Of a DNA stretch of 64,000 nucleotides, positions 63,971 through 64,000 are shown piece after piece. Source of the DNA: Flavobacterium kayseriense (lineage in GTDB: Bacteria > Bacteroidota > Bacteroidia > Flavobacteriales > Flavobacteriaceae). Each line of letters begins with the position of its first letter. The stretch's first letter is position 1. The translations under genes and the position numbers were made by a program. The DNA lies in NCBI RefSeq assembly GCF_014305095.1, contig NZ_JACRUI010000001.1, positions 1,052,744 to 1,116,743 on the forward strand, in the 5' to 3' direction. The notes under the pieces were generated by a model. The model did not search any database and had not been told where the DNA came from. It was given only the letters and a program-made list of their open reading frames with translations.

Positions 63971-64000
63971 ATTGTTGATTTTTTGTTAATTTAAAAGCGC

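Noticed and set aside
1..64000. CRISPR array, insertion sequences, integrase sites or rRNA
   Set aside because: No spaced direct repeats, transposase or integrase motifs, or rRNA sequence were found on either strand.

Overview
The window looks like chromosomal core sequence of a Flavobacterium-like member of the Flavobacteriaceae (Bacteroidota). The evidence is low G+C, ribosome-binding sites that are mostly invisible, promoters of the Bacteroidota type (TTG, 17-23 bases, TAnnTTTG), and lineage-specific genes: SprA, RemB-like and PorP/SprF proteins of gliding and type IX secretion, a DUF2723 glycosyltransferase, and an alternative complex III. I see no insertion sequence, prophage, CRISPR array, rRNA or clear sign of recent transfer. 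Family names rest on motif recognition and memory of the families, because no search could be run. 

Layout. 0-1.4 kb: ribosomal operon rplM-rpsI-rpsB on the minus strand (rpsB runs off the left edge). 1.7-10 kb: a LacI-type regulator, polA, a secreted surface protein, a membrane metallophosphoesterase, a thioredoxin-fold protein without active-site cysteines, and a polysaccharide deacetylase. 10-14.5 kb: a large DUF2723 membrane glycosyltransferase, tRNA-Gln(UUG) with its own promoter and terminator, and a tandem universal stress protein. 14.6-19.4 kb: rimP-nusA-infB. 19.6-20.1 kb: a small SPOR-domain protein. 20.2-31.6 kb: an eight-gene respiratory operon, actABCDEF followed by coxB and coxA, so quinol oxidation and oxygen reduction are encoded as one block. 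31.7-37.5 kb: ruvB, queG (no normal start codon), a CBS protein, maeB and ruvA. 37.5-48.6 kb: sprA, gcvH, a VanZ-like protein, deoC and a RemB-like gene. 48.7-53.9 kb: the second oxidase block, ctaB, two subunit III genes, subunit IV, a Sco-like protein without metal ligands, a true Sco protein, a DUF420 protein and a small CxxC membrane protein. 53.9-64 kb: a DUF4403 lipoprotein, a TolC/adaptor efflux pair without a pump, tsaB, an MscS channel, dodecin, an Nfu protein, a PorP/SprF protein, a gamma-carbonic anhydrase and a LytTR response regulator. 

How the genes fit together. The act/cox operon and the ctaB-cox-sco block together encode most of an aerobic chain from menaquinol to oxygen: the complex III replacement, oxidase subunits I-IV, heme O synthase and copper-site assembly factors. 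SprA and the RemB-like protein belong to gliding and type IX secretion. Much of the rest is translation, transcription and DNA maintenance. 

No obviously new multi-gene system is present. The observations most worth following are: terminator-like hairpins directly in front of rimP and mscS (and simpler leader hairpins at rplM and tolC); a cysteine-less Sco-like protein beside a normal Sco; a cysteine-less thioredoxin; queG without a standard start codon where the family-conserved N-terminus begins; a structured rpsI-rpsB spacer; and histidine-rich segments in ActF and CoxA.
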